Shown one piece after another: positions 1 through 6,548 of a stretch of DNA of 13,584 nucleotides (positions are counted from its first letter, which is position 1; each line of letters starts with the position of its first letter). The notes beneath the pieces were generated by a model that made no database searches, had not been told where the DNA came from, and saw nothing but the letters and a program-made list of their open reading frames with translations. The stretch covers positions 1-13,584 of the forward strand of contig JACPXA010000060.1 of the NCBI GenBank assembly GCA_016196785.1. The letters are read 5' to 3'. The DNA is from Elusimicrobiota bacterium. GTDB taxonomy: Bacteria > Elusimicrobiota > Elusimicrobia > 2-01-FULL-59-12 > JACPXA01. The position numbers were made by a program, and so were the translations under genes.

Positions 1-13
1 CTTTCACAACAGG

Positions 14-406
14 TTACTTTCCTGTCTGAGTGAAGGTCTGATATTGCTCATGGGTCATGAGGTCCGCCAGCTCCGCGGGGTTTTCGACTTCCAGTTTGAC
101 CATCCAGCCGTCCTCATAGGGTGATTGATTAATCAACCCCGGTTCTTTCAGTAACCGGGAATTGACCTGCACCACTTTCCCAGCGACTGCGGCGTAAATG
201 CTGAAGGCCGCCTTGACCGACTCAATGGTCAAGCATTCCTCCCCTTTCTTGACAGTCTTGCCGAGGGGGGGAAGTTCCACGTAGACGACGTCCGTCACCT
301 CGTGCTGCGCATGATCGGTGATCCCAACATATCCGATGGAGCCTTCCAGCCGAATCCATTCATGGGTCTTGGTGAAGCGAAGCGTGTCGAGCGAGACAGT
401 GGTCAT
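14..406 (-). CDS. gcvH: Glycine cleavage system H protein
   Basis: This is the lipoyl-carrier protein of the cytoplasmic glycine cleavage system. Its lipoyl arm carries the aminomethyl group from the P protein to the T protein and is then reoxidised by dihydrolipoyl dehydrogenase. The 130 residues match the usual family length. The lipoylation motif ESVKA is present with Lys65, and the family's early THEW motif is at residues 14-17. The ATG overlaps the gcvT stop codon (ATGA), and an AGGAGG ribosome site lies 8 nt upstream inside gcvT, so translation is probably coupled but can also start independently. It is the last gene of the lpdA-lipA-gcvT-gcvH unit visible here. A P-protein gene may follow beyond the left edge, but this cannot be seen. 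The identification is firm. Confidence 0.97.
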   Translation of the reverse strand: MTTVSLDTLRFTKTHEWIRLEGSIGYVGITDHAQHEVTDVVYVELPPLGKTVKKGEECLTIESVKAAFSIYAAVAGKVVQVNSRLLKEPGLINQSPYEDGWMVKLEVENPAELADLMTHEQYQTFTQTGK

Positions 407-1488
407 GAAACCGGCCTCCTGTAAAAGGGTAACGGGGTCACCTCCGCGGGGTGAGGGTGCCCGTGGATCTCAACGGTCAGTTTTGTGCCGGGGGTCGCGG
501 CCTTCAACGGCACATAGCCCATCCCGATCCCCCGTTGCAAGCATGGGGAAAAGGTTCCGCTGGTCACCTCCCCAGCGGGTTGACCAGCGGCGAAGAGGCG
601 ATAGCCGGGGCGGGGAATCCCGCGCTCATGTAGTTGGAACCCCGTCAGCCGCTCTTTCACCCCGCGCTGGCGCTGTGCCGCCAGCGCCGACCGTCCAAGG
701 AACTCCCCTTTCTCCCATTTCACCACCCAGCCGAGCCCCGCTTCTAACGGGGTTCGGTGTGCATCGGCATCTTGGCCATAGAGGAGGTACCCCATTTCCA
801 AGCGGAGCGTATCTCGGCAGCCCAACCCCGCTGGTCGGAGCCCTTCGGCTTCCCCCGCCTTGAGCAGCGCGCGCCAGCACTCCACGATCCCTGGGATGGG
901 GCCAAATACCTCAAACCCATCTTCACCGGTGTAACCGGTGCGGCTCAAGACCAGCGGGACCCCCTGAGAGGTCAATTCGGTGACGGCGTGCCGAGCCAGT
1001 TTGTGTCCGCCGGGGAGTACCGCTTTCAGGATCGTCTCTGCCCGTGGCCCTTGAAGGGCCAGCGCCGCATGGTGCTGATGTCGGATGATCTCGAGTGCGC
1101 CCTGTTGCTGTGTGAGCAACCAGCGGTGGTCCTGTTCCTGGGTGGCAGCGTTTACGATGAGCAGGAACCGCGCCGCTCCCAGCCGGAACACAAAGAGATC
1201 GTCCAACAGCCCCCCGTGGTCATTGCACATCACGGTGTAGAGCGAGCCGCCATCGGCCATGCGGCTGAGATCATTCGTCAGCAGGCCTTGGAGGAACATC
1301 AGCGCATCGCTCCCCCGCACTTCGATCTGTCCCATGTGGGAAATGTCAAAGAGCCCTGCGGCCCGTCGCACCGCCCCATGTTCTTCCAGAATGCTCGTGT
1401 ACTGCACGGGGAGCATCCACCCATGAAAATCCATCATCCGAGCACCCAGCGCCTGGTGGAGTGGGTAGAGAGCGGTAGTCTTCAGCAT
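403..1488 (-). CDS. gcvT: Glycine cleavage system T protein (aminomethyltransferase)
   Basis: GcvT moves the methylene group from aminomethyl-lipoyl GcvH to tetrahydrofolate, releasing ammonia. The protein has about 361 residues from the chosen start, normal for the family. Diagnostic parts are the N-terminal PLHQALGARMMDFHGWMLPVQY-like region (shown only in part here), the folate-site loop NDHGGLLDDL at about 89-98 with its Asp pair, and the signature SRTGYTGEDGFE at 182-193. Start choice is uncertain. Family N-termini begin like MLKTTALYPLH, which favours the ATG at 1488. In-frame ATGs also exist at 1500 and 1515, and the one at 1515 lies inside a palindromic repeat and would add the residues MTRLP. 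None has a good ribosome site. It lies directly downstream of lipA and overlaps gcvH by 4 nt, so the genes are probably co-transcribed. Confidence 0.95.
   Translation of the reverse strand: MLKTTALYPLHQALGARMMDFHGWMLPVQYTSILEEHGAVRRAAGLFDISHMGQIEVRGSDALMFLQGLLTNDLSRMADGGSLYTVMCNDHGGLLDDLFVFRLGAARFLLIVNAATQEQDHRWLLTQQQGALEIIRHQHHAALALQGPRAETILKAVLPGGHKLARHAVTELTSQGVPLVLSRTGYTGEDGFEVFGPIPGIVECWRALLKAGEAEGLRPAGLGCRDTLRLEMGYLLYGQDADAHRTPLEAGLGWVVKWEKGEFLGRSALAAQRQRGVKERLTGFQLHERGIPRPGYRLFAAGQPAGEVTSGTFSPCLQRGIGMGYVPLKAATPGTKLTVEIHGHPHPAEVTPLPFYRRPVS
415..420 (-). promoter_or_regulatory. Shine-Dalgarno site of gcvH
   Basis: The minus strand reads AGGAGG here, 8 nt before the gcvH ATG and inside the 3' end of gcvT. 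It fixes the gcvH start at 406. It is one of the few strong ribosome sites in a window where many starts lack one. Confidence 0.85.
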
Positions 1489-1510
1489 GGTGGTCGTCAT
1501 GGGTAATCGC

Positions 1511-1575
1511 GTCATTCCCGCATGGTGTTAGCGGGAATCCAGCTCTGCCTGGATCCCCGCTTTCGCGGGGATGAC
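1511..1575. repeat. Double-hairpin dispersed repeat (GTCATTCCCGC family)
   Basis: This is a 65-bp element with overall dyad symmetry made of two hairpins. The first pairs ATTCCCGC (1514-1521) with GCGGGAAT (1531-1538) around a 9-nt loop. The second pairs ATCCCCGC (1553-1560) with GCGGGGAT (1565-1572) around TTTC. The outer GTCAT and ATGAC arms, and the inner CCAG and CTGG, also match. A single-hairpin relative sits at 10241-10268. The unit resembles paired REP/BIME-type elements, often spread by REP-associated transposases, although no such transposase is in the window. It carries the lipA stop codon and the final lipA codons, and it may supply the most upstream candidate gcvT start. Confidence 0.85.
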
Positions 1576-2448
1576 ATCTAATCTGGGCCCTCTTTCCAGC
1601 AACTCATCGGCGAAATAGGAGCTTCGGACCAAGGGGCCCGCAGCCACCGCCTGGAACCCTAAGGCCAATGCTTCATTCCGCCACTCCTGAAGTTCTGCTT
1701 CCGGAGTGAGCCGAGCTACGGGGAGATGGTGAGGAGACGGTGGAAGATACTGTCCCATCGTCAGGAGGTCACAGCCTACCTGCCTGAGATCCTGCAGCGT
1801 CTGGCGAATCTCCTGCGGGGTTTCCCCGAGCCCGAGCATCATCCCCGACTTGGTTAGGAGCGCTGGATAGATGCGTTTGACATAGGCGAGAATCGCGAGC
1901 GAACGGCGGTAGCTCGCCTGTGGCCGCACGCGATGGGAGAGGCGCTGGACCGTCTCCACATTGTGGTTAAACACATGCGGTTCGGCGCGGCAGACCATGT
2001 CCAGCAACTCCGGCCGTGCGTGAAAATCGGGGGTCAGCACCTCCACCACCGCACTCGGGAGCCGCTGACGCAGCGCCTCAATCACCGCGGCGAACGCTCC
2101 AGCCCCCTCATCGGCAAGATCGTCACGGGCCACCGAGGTGATCACCACATGGCGGAGCCGAAGATCGGCCGCGGCCTCCGCTAACCGCGCCGCTTCGGTT
2201 GGGTCCCAGGCCGCGGGCTTCCCGCTTCGTACCGCGCAGAAGCCGCACCGGCGGGTACACACATCACCCAAGATCATGAACGCCAGGCTTCCCCGAGAAA
2301 AACACTCCCCTCGATTGGGGCAGCGGCCGCTTACGCAGATAGTCTCTAGAGAGTATCGCTCAATCGTCTCTGTGACGTGGGCAAAGATCGGACCTGCTGG
2401 AATCTCCCGGCGGTACCCGACAGAGAGGCGGGGGCGCCGCCCCGCCAT
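1528..2448 (-). CDS. lipA: Lipoyl synthase
   Basis: LipA is a radical SAM enzyme that inserts two sulfur atoms into octanoyl chains bound to carrier proteins such as GcvH. From the start at 2448 (MAGRRPRLSV) it has 306 residues, typical of the family. The auxiliary cluster motif CX4CX5C is at Cys38, 43 and 49. The radical SAM motif CX3CX2C is at Cys64, 68 and 71. The C-terminal RSSY, which supplies the serine ligand of the auxiliary cluster, is near 275-278. Upstream in-frame starts at 2478 or 2532 would overlap the end of lpdA, and a GTG at 2451 is also possible. The last residues, VIPAKAGIQAELDSR, are encoded by the 1511-1575 repeat and replace or extend the original tail. The tail lies after all catalytic motifs, so activity is probably kept. 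Confidence 0.95.
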   Translation of the reverse strand: MAGRRPRLSVGYRREIPAGPIFAHVTETIERYSLETICVSGRCPNRGECFSRGSLAFMILGDVCTRRCGFCAVRSGKPAAWDPTEAARLAEAAADLRLRHVVITSVARDDLADEGAGAFAAVIEALRQRLPSAVVEVLTPDFHARPELLDMVCRAEPHVFNHNVETVQRLSHRVRPQASYRRSLAILAYVKRIYPALLTKSGMMLGLGETPQEIRQTLQDLRQVGCDLLTMGQYLPPSPHHLPVARLTPEAELQEWRNEALALGFQAVAAGPLVRSSYFADELLERGPRLDVIPAKAGIQAELDSR

Positions 2449-2461
2449 CACCCGGGATGCC

Positions 2462-3865
2462 TCAACGCTGGATGGCATGGAGCGATCGGTGGAACGCTTC
2501 CTGGAACCCTTCCGACAATGTCGGGTGGGCAAAGGTCATAGTCTCAATATCGCTGATGGTGAGGTGGCCTTTCATGGCAATGGCGACCTCGTGGATAAGC
2601 TCCGTGGCATGCGGGCCAACAATCTGACTCCCCAGGAGCGTACCGGTTTGCTCGTCGCTGATCAAAAACCACATGCCCTCAGGCTCGCCTTCCGCAATGG
2701 CCTTTCCCGATGCAGCGAATGGGAAGCGGCTGAGGTGAGGACGACGCCCAGCCTGACGCGCCTGCTCTTCCGTGAATCCCACGCCGGCCAGCTCCGGCCA
2801 GGTGTAGACGCACACGGGTACGGTGTGGTAATCCAACGTGCGCCGGTTTCCCAAGAGATGTTCGACCGCAATGATCGCTTCCTGGGCCGCGGCATGGGCC
2901 AGTGGAAGACGACCCGCGACATCGCCAATGGCGTAAATACCGGGAACAGAGGTTTCCATAAAGGAAGTGGTCACGACCCCGGCCGCTCCACACCGAACCC
3001 CAACCTGTTCGAGCCCCAACCCTTCCAACGCCGGGGTTCGCCCTACAGCCGCCAGGATCAGTTCGGATTCCAGGGACTCACTATTGGAGAGGCGGACATG
3101 TACCCGCTGACCAGCTTCCACCGAGGCCCCTCGACTTCGCTCGGGACAGGCTGACTCCACACGGGTATTGGTCAAAACCTTGATGCCCCGGCGTTCCAAG
3201 GATCGTTCAAGCCAAGGGGCAGCTAAGGCGAGCGTCTCTTGCGTAGCTAGCAAATGGGGAAGTTGTTCGACAATCGTGACCGCTGTCCCTAATCCCTGAA
3301 AGATGCACGCCAATTCGCAGCCGATGTAGCCTCCGCCAATAATGAGAACCGAAGAAGGCAATTGTGTCAGCTCCAGCGCCTCATCGCTGGTGCAGATCCT
3401 TGGATCGTTGGGAAGCGACCGCAGGCGCGTCGGATGGGAGCCGGGAGCCAGGATGATACCGTCGGCCTCTAACCGGAGTCCTTGTCCCTCGGCGTTGGTC
3501 ACCTGTACCTCGTGCGCACCCTGGAGCCGTGCAGTGCCCACGATGACTTCCACCCCGGCTTGTTTCAGTGACTGTTCCGTGGCACGGTGCAAGGTTTCAA
3601 TGACCTCACGTTTCTTCACCATGAGCCGAACAACATCCGGTGGATGAGAAGTGACTTTCAGACCGCGGTCCGTGAGCCCTTGGCTGTCCACCCAGGCCTT
3701 CACCGTAGACAACAGATACTTTGACGGGATGCACCCCTGATGTAAGCAGGTCCCACCTACGGCCTGCCGTTCAACCACAGTCGCTCTAAGGCCCGCACGG
3801 GCCGCATGCAGCGCCGCCGCACACCCTCCCGGTCCCCCGCCGATGATGACCAGATGCTTTTTCAC
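2462..3865 (-). CDS. lpdA: Dihydrolipoyl dehydrogenase (glycine cleavage L protein)
   Basis: This FAD enzyme reoxidises dihydrolipoyl groups with NAD+ and serves GcvH in this operon. The 467 residues start at a GTG and read VKKHLVIIGGGPGG, the family's FAD-binding start. The redox disulfide is Cys40 and Cys45 in GGTCLHQGCIPSK. The NAD site GGGYIG is at 177-182, the second FAD motif YAIGDVAG is near 311-318, and the active-site AHPTLSE has His447 and Glu452. A longer reading from 3919 would run through the divergent promoter and is unlikely. Residues about 238-248 (SACPERSRGAS) come from a dispersed repeat inserted in frame, probably in a surface loop. It is the first gene of the minus-strand unit, and lipA begins 13 nt after its stop codon. 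It could also serve 2-oxoacid dehydrogenases. Confidence 0.95.
   Translation of the reverse strand: MKKHLVIIGGGPGGCAAALHAARAGLRATVVERQAVGGTCLHQGCIPSKYLLSTVKAWVDSQGLTDRGLKVTSHPPDVVRLMVKKREVIETLHRATEQSLKQAGVEVIVGTARLQGAHEVQVTNAEGQGLRLEADGIILAPGSHPTRLRSLPNDPRICTSDEALELTQLPSSVLIIGGGYIGCELACIFQGLGTAVTIVEQLPHLLATQETLALAAPWLERSLERRGIKVLTNTRVESACPERSRGASVEAGQRVHVRLSNSESLESELILAAVGRTPALEGLGLEQVGVRCGAAGVVTTSFMETSVPGIYAIGDVAGRLPLAHAAAQEAIIAVEHLLGNRRTLDYHTVPVCVYTWPELAGVGFTEEQARQAGRRPHLSRFPFAASGKAIAEGEPEGMWFLISDEQTGTLLGSQIVGPHATELIHEVAIAMKGHLTISDIETMTFAHPTLSEGFQEAFHRSLHAIQR
3127..3152. repeat. Dispersed repeat inside lpdA (ACPERSRG family)
   Basis: The plus strand carries CCTCGACTTCGCTCGGGACA and a few flanking bases, a short repeat I recall as widespread in GC-rich environmental bacteria. 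On the coding strand it reads ACPERSRG. It lies in the part of lpdA that aligns with a loop after the NAD-binding motif. The reading frame is intact. The copy number in this genome cannot be judged from one window. Confidence 0.7.
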
Positions 3866-3878
3866 GGTGAGATGCGAG

Positions 3879-3884
3879 ATTATA
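3879..3884 (-). promoter_or_regulatory. -10 box of the lpdA-lipA-gcvT-gcvH promoter
   Basis: The minus strand reads a perfect TATAAT here, ending 13 nt before the lpdA GTG at 3865. Transcription would begin roughly 6-7 nt before the start codon, leaving almost no leader and no room for a Shine-Dalgarno site. The expected -35 position falls on 3902-3907 and is a poor match. A glycine riboswitch is excluded by lack of space if this is the only promoter. Confidence 0.65.
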
Positions 3885-3885
3885 C

Positions 3886-3891
3886 TATAAT
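3886..3891 (+). promoter_or_regulatory. -10 box of the plus-strand transporter operon
   Basis: The plus strand reads a perfect TATAAT, 1 bp from the opposing -10 box of lpdA. The ATG at 3905 follows 13 nt later, so the message would be nearly leaderless. The expected -35 at about 3863-3868 overlaps the lpdA start codon and matches poorly. The two promoters form a compact, near-symmetric divergent pair that could not be occupied by two polymerases at once. Confidence 0.65.
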
Positions 3892-3904
3892 AAAAATCGT
3901 CGTG

Positions 3905-4993
3905 ATGCTGACCTGCCACCTATTGTTTCCGTTCGATTTAGGGTTAGAGCTGGACTTTACCGGCAAGGATGCCCGGGAGGTCTTTAAGGAGATCTCCGCC
4001 CGGCGGATGGGGTCCTTGTCGCTGGATGGCCGGCTCTTTGCGGGGGCGACGTTCGGGACCCAGGTGTATAAATTCGGCATTGGGCTCATCCAGATTAGCT
4101 TTTCCTTTGAGGGAGACGTGTCACAGGCCGCGCGGCTGTCCTGTTTTGCGGAGCAGATCCGCGTAGGGAAGACGGGCATCTTGAGCTACTGTCAGTCGTT
4201 GGTGGAGGGGTTGATCGGTCGAGCGGTGAAGTACGCCACCTATCGGTACGAGCGCCGTCTCACCGACACCGACCTTTTTCCAGCCTTTGTGCGAGGGGAG
4301 AACCACGAGGTGGAAGGAGAGCCCCCCATCAAAACGGCCGACACCTTTATTCGCCGCCACCAAAAGGCGCTCTACGGGGTCGTCGCGGGGGAACCCAACT
4401 ACGACGCCCTCTCAGATTTTGTGCTTGAACGGGAACGACTGGGGAACTACGGCTACTATGAGAATGAAATCATCCTGATCAAGCGATTCGGCGCCTTCGT
4501 CTCGTCACCAGAAGTCCCAACGATCCTTGAATTGATCAAGTTGGCCTACGCCCAATACTGGAGCCTGCGGGCCTACAACTTTATCCTGGACCATGAGCTG
4601 GACAACGCCCAACGGCTCCTGGAGCGGCTGCCGCCCTACTATAAGTTCTGGGTCATGCCTCATCGGTACCAGCAGTTCTCCCGAGAGGCGGTGGATTTTG
4701 GAAAGGATAAGCTGGCCATCGTAGACTCCCTGTATAATGTCGCCAGCAACATTCCCCGAATTGACTCCGACTGGCATTTACGGACGATCTATCAGTCCAT
4801 TGAGAAGGTCTTCAACATTGACGAGCTCTATAAGACGGTTGAGGTGAAGCTTGAACGGATCGAAGGTTCGTACAATTCAGCGAGAGATGTTCTGGCCACA
4901 AATTTCTTCATCTTGCTCGATATCATCTTTTTCTTTGCCCTAGCCTGGTCTGTCCTGGATACTTTCCTGTTGTGGAAGATCTTCCACAAGTAG
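3905..4993 (+). CDS. Unrecognised protein with C-terminal membrane anchor, encoded with an ABC transporter
   Basis: I do not recognise this 362-residue protein. The N-terminal third looks like a soluble alpha/beta domain rich in short strands. The middle is largely helical, with motifs such as TYRYERRL, YYENEIILIKRFGAF and YAQYWSLRAYNFILDHELDNA. The end holds one strongly hydrophobic segment at about 333-357, closing with the basic tail KIFHK, so it is probably tail-anchored with the bulk in the cytoplasm. The general plan (soluble domain, long helices, C-terminal membrane helix) is loosely like YagE/RMD1 (DUF155) proteins, but I see no convincing motif match. The ATG at 3905 is chosen because it sits just downstream of a TATAAT. 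It overlaps the ABC ATPase gene by 22 nt, suggesting coupled translation and a role with that transporter. Confidence 0.8.
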   Translation: MLTCHLLFPFDLGLELDFTGKDAREVFKEISARRMGSLSLDGRLFAGATFGTQVYKFGIGLIQISFSFEGDVSQAARLSCFAEQIRVGKTGILSYCQSLVEGLIGRAVKYATYRYERRLTDTDLFPAFVRGENHEVEGEPPIKTADTFIRRHQKALYGVVAGEPNYDALSDFVLERERLGNYGYYENEIILIKRFGAFVSSPEVPTILELIKLAYAQYWSLRAYNFILDHELDNAQRLLERLPPYYKFWVMPHRYQQFSREAVDFGKDKLAIVDSLYNVASNIPRIDSDWHLRTIYQSIEKVFNIDELYKTVEVKLERIEGSYNSARDVLATNFFILLDIIFFFALAWSVLDTFLLWKIFHK

Positions 4994-5769
4994 CCACATC
5001 TCCCATCCCCGCCATTGAGGTGCGAGGGCTCCAAAAGTTGTTCCCGGCTGTCGGGAAGCAACCCCAACCGCTGATTGCCCTCAACGGGGTGAATCTGACG
5101 GTCAACCGGGGGGAGATATTTGGCATCCTGGGGCCGAACGGGGCGGGGAAGACAACGCTCATCAATATCCTCGCCGGGCTCCTGCTCCCGGATGCGGGGA
5201 CGGTCCATGTGCTGGGGGAAGACATGTGTCTGAATGGGCGGCAGCTCCGTCAGCGGCTGAACCTCTGTTCGGGGAACCCCAATTTTCCCTGGAGCCTGAC
5301 GGTTCGTGAGAATCTCCACTTTTACGCCATGCTGTATGGGGTGCGAGGGCAACAGCGTGACCAGCGGGTGAGGGAAGCGCTTGAGCTATTGGAGTTGATG
5401 CCGGTCGCGGACCGCCAGTATGATACCCTCTCGACAGGAACCAAACAGCGCTTGGCCCTGGCCAAGGCGCTGATCAATCGGCCAGAACTGCTGTTCCTGG
5501 ATGAGCCGACAATGGGGCTCGATCCAGATATCGCCCAGCGGATCCGCCACTTCGTGCTGGCCATCCACCAAGAGCGGAAGTTCACCATTGTGGTGACCAC
5601 GCACTACATGGCCGAGGCCGAACAGCTCTGTGGCCGCATCGCGTTTCTGAAAGCGGGCCGTCTCCACGCGCTAGGCACCGCGCAGGAACTCATACAGTTG
5701 GCCGAGGCTGCCACCTTGGAAGAAGCATTTTTAAGATTAGCAGGGGAAGGGGGACACGTGGGGCCATGA
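4972..5769 (+). CDS. ABC transporter ATP-binding protein (ABC-2 type)
   Basis: This is the cytoplasmic ATPase that would drive the permease encoded next to it, of the CcmA/NodI-like class used in ABC-2 export systems. In its 265 residues, Walker A is GPNGAGKT at 54-61, the signature is LSTGTKQ at 153-159 (a common variant in this class), and Walker B is LLFLDEP at 173-179 with catalytic Glu178. The D-loop GLD is at 182-184 and the switch histidine is His211. The Q-loop region reads CSGNPNFPWSL and lacks an obvious glutamine. The gene begins inside the end of the preceding gene and its stop overlaps the permease start (ATGATG). The substrate cannot be predicted. An export role for lipid, glycan or drug-like molecules is inferred from the family only. 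Confidence 0.93.
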   Translation: MEDLPQVATSPIPAIEVRGLQKLFPAVGKQPQPLIALNGVNLTVNRGEIFGILGPNGAGKTTLINILAGLLLPDAGTVHVLGEDMCLNGRQLRQRLNLCSGNPNFPWSLTVRENLHFYAMLYGVRGQQRDQRVREALELLELMPVADRQYDTLSTGTKQRLALAKALINRPELLFLDEPTMGLDPDIAQRIRHFVLAIHQERKFTIVVTTHYMAEAEQLCGRIAFLKAGRLHALGTAQELIQLAEAATLEEAFLRLAGEGGHVGP

Positions 5770-6548
5770 TGGCGTTGCTGCTTCGCATCGGGGCATTTGC
5801 GTTTCGAAATTGGATCTTCGCTAAGCGGAACGTGTTCGCCGTGGTGGAGATGCTCTTTTGGCCAACCATTGGGCTCCTGTCCATCGGCCTCATGGGGGGG
5901 TTTCTCCACCTCGAAGAACGGACCTTGGGGTTTGTCCTGACCGGGGCGATTGTGGGCGGCGCCCTCCAGGTGACCCAACTGGATGTCTCCTATAGTTTGC
6001 TCTACGACATCTGGTCGAAGAGCGTGAAACACACCTTTTTAGCGCCGGTGGGGATCGCGGAGTATGTCGTGGGGCCGTGGTTCATCGGCATCGTCCGAGG
6101 AACCATCGTGTTCGCGCTCCTGAGCGGTTTCTCCCTGTGGGCCTTTCCGTTTCAGATGGCTCCGCTGGGGTCAATCGCGGTGCTGTTGGCTGGAGTCTTC
6201 CTGAATGCCCTCCTGATTGGGGGAGGTGCGTGCATGCTCGTCCTGTTATTTGGCCAGCGGGCGGAGTACTCCGCTTGGGCGTTGGCCCCACTGGCGATGC
6301 TCCTCTGCGGGTTCTACTATCCCCCGCAGCAGCTCCCGCGGCCGTTCTACGTGCTGGCCCAAGGCATTCCCTTGACCTACTTCCTTGAGTTTTTTCGCGG
6401 GTTCTATGGGTTTCCGCCTGTGCATCGCGCTCTCCTCTTGAAGGGGTTCTCTCTTTCTCTGGGGTATCTGTTGCTCGAAGGGTGGGGAATGCGCTGGGCC
6501 CTTCACCGAGCCCGAGTGAGCGGGATCCTCCTCCGGTTATCAGAATGA
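5766..6548 (+). CDS. ABC-2 type transporter permease
   Basis: This 260-residue inner-membrane protein has about six hydrophobic segments, with an N-terminal amphipathic start (RIGAFAFRNWIFAKRN) typical of ABC-2 permeases. It probably forms the membrane channel with the ATPase upstream, as a homodimer, since no second permease is encoded here. Two adjacent ATGs (5766 and 5769) could serve as start, and both overlap the ATPase stop. Its own stop codon overlaps the ATG of the TPR gene. No substrate-specific motif is recognisable. Confidence 0.9.
   Translation: MMALLLRIGAFAFRNWIFAKRNVFAVVEMLFWPTIGLLSIGLMGGFLHLEERTLGFVLTGAIVGGALQVTQLDVSYSLLYDIWSKSVKHTFLAPVGIAEYVVGPWFIGIVRGTIVFALLSGFSLWAFPFQMAPLGSIAVLLAGVFLNALLIGGGACMLVLLFGQRAEYSAWALAPLAMLLCGFYYPPQQLPRPFYVLAQGIPLTYFLEFFRGFYGFPPVHRALLLKGFSLSLGYLLLEGWGMRWALHRARVSGILLRLSE

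Noticed and set aside
757..1506. A 249-codon open frame on the plus strand opposite gcvT
   Set aside because: It is a shadow of gcvT codons in a GC-rich gene, with no protein features of its own.
2446..2532. LipA starting at 2532 with a 28-residue longer N-terminus
   Set aside because: It would overlap lpdA by about 70 nt, and the extra residues (basic and serine-rich) do not resemble LipA N-termini. The ATG at 2448 fits better.
2138..3154. A 338-codon open frame on the plus strand across lipA and lpdA
   Set aside because: It is antisense to two strongly identified genes. Its translation has no family features and reflects high GC content.
3866..3904. A glycine riboswitch ahead of the glycine cleavage operon
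   Set aside because: Only 39 bp separate the divergent genes and the predicted leader is about 6-7 nt, far too short for an aptamer.
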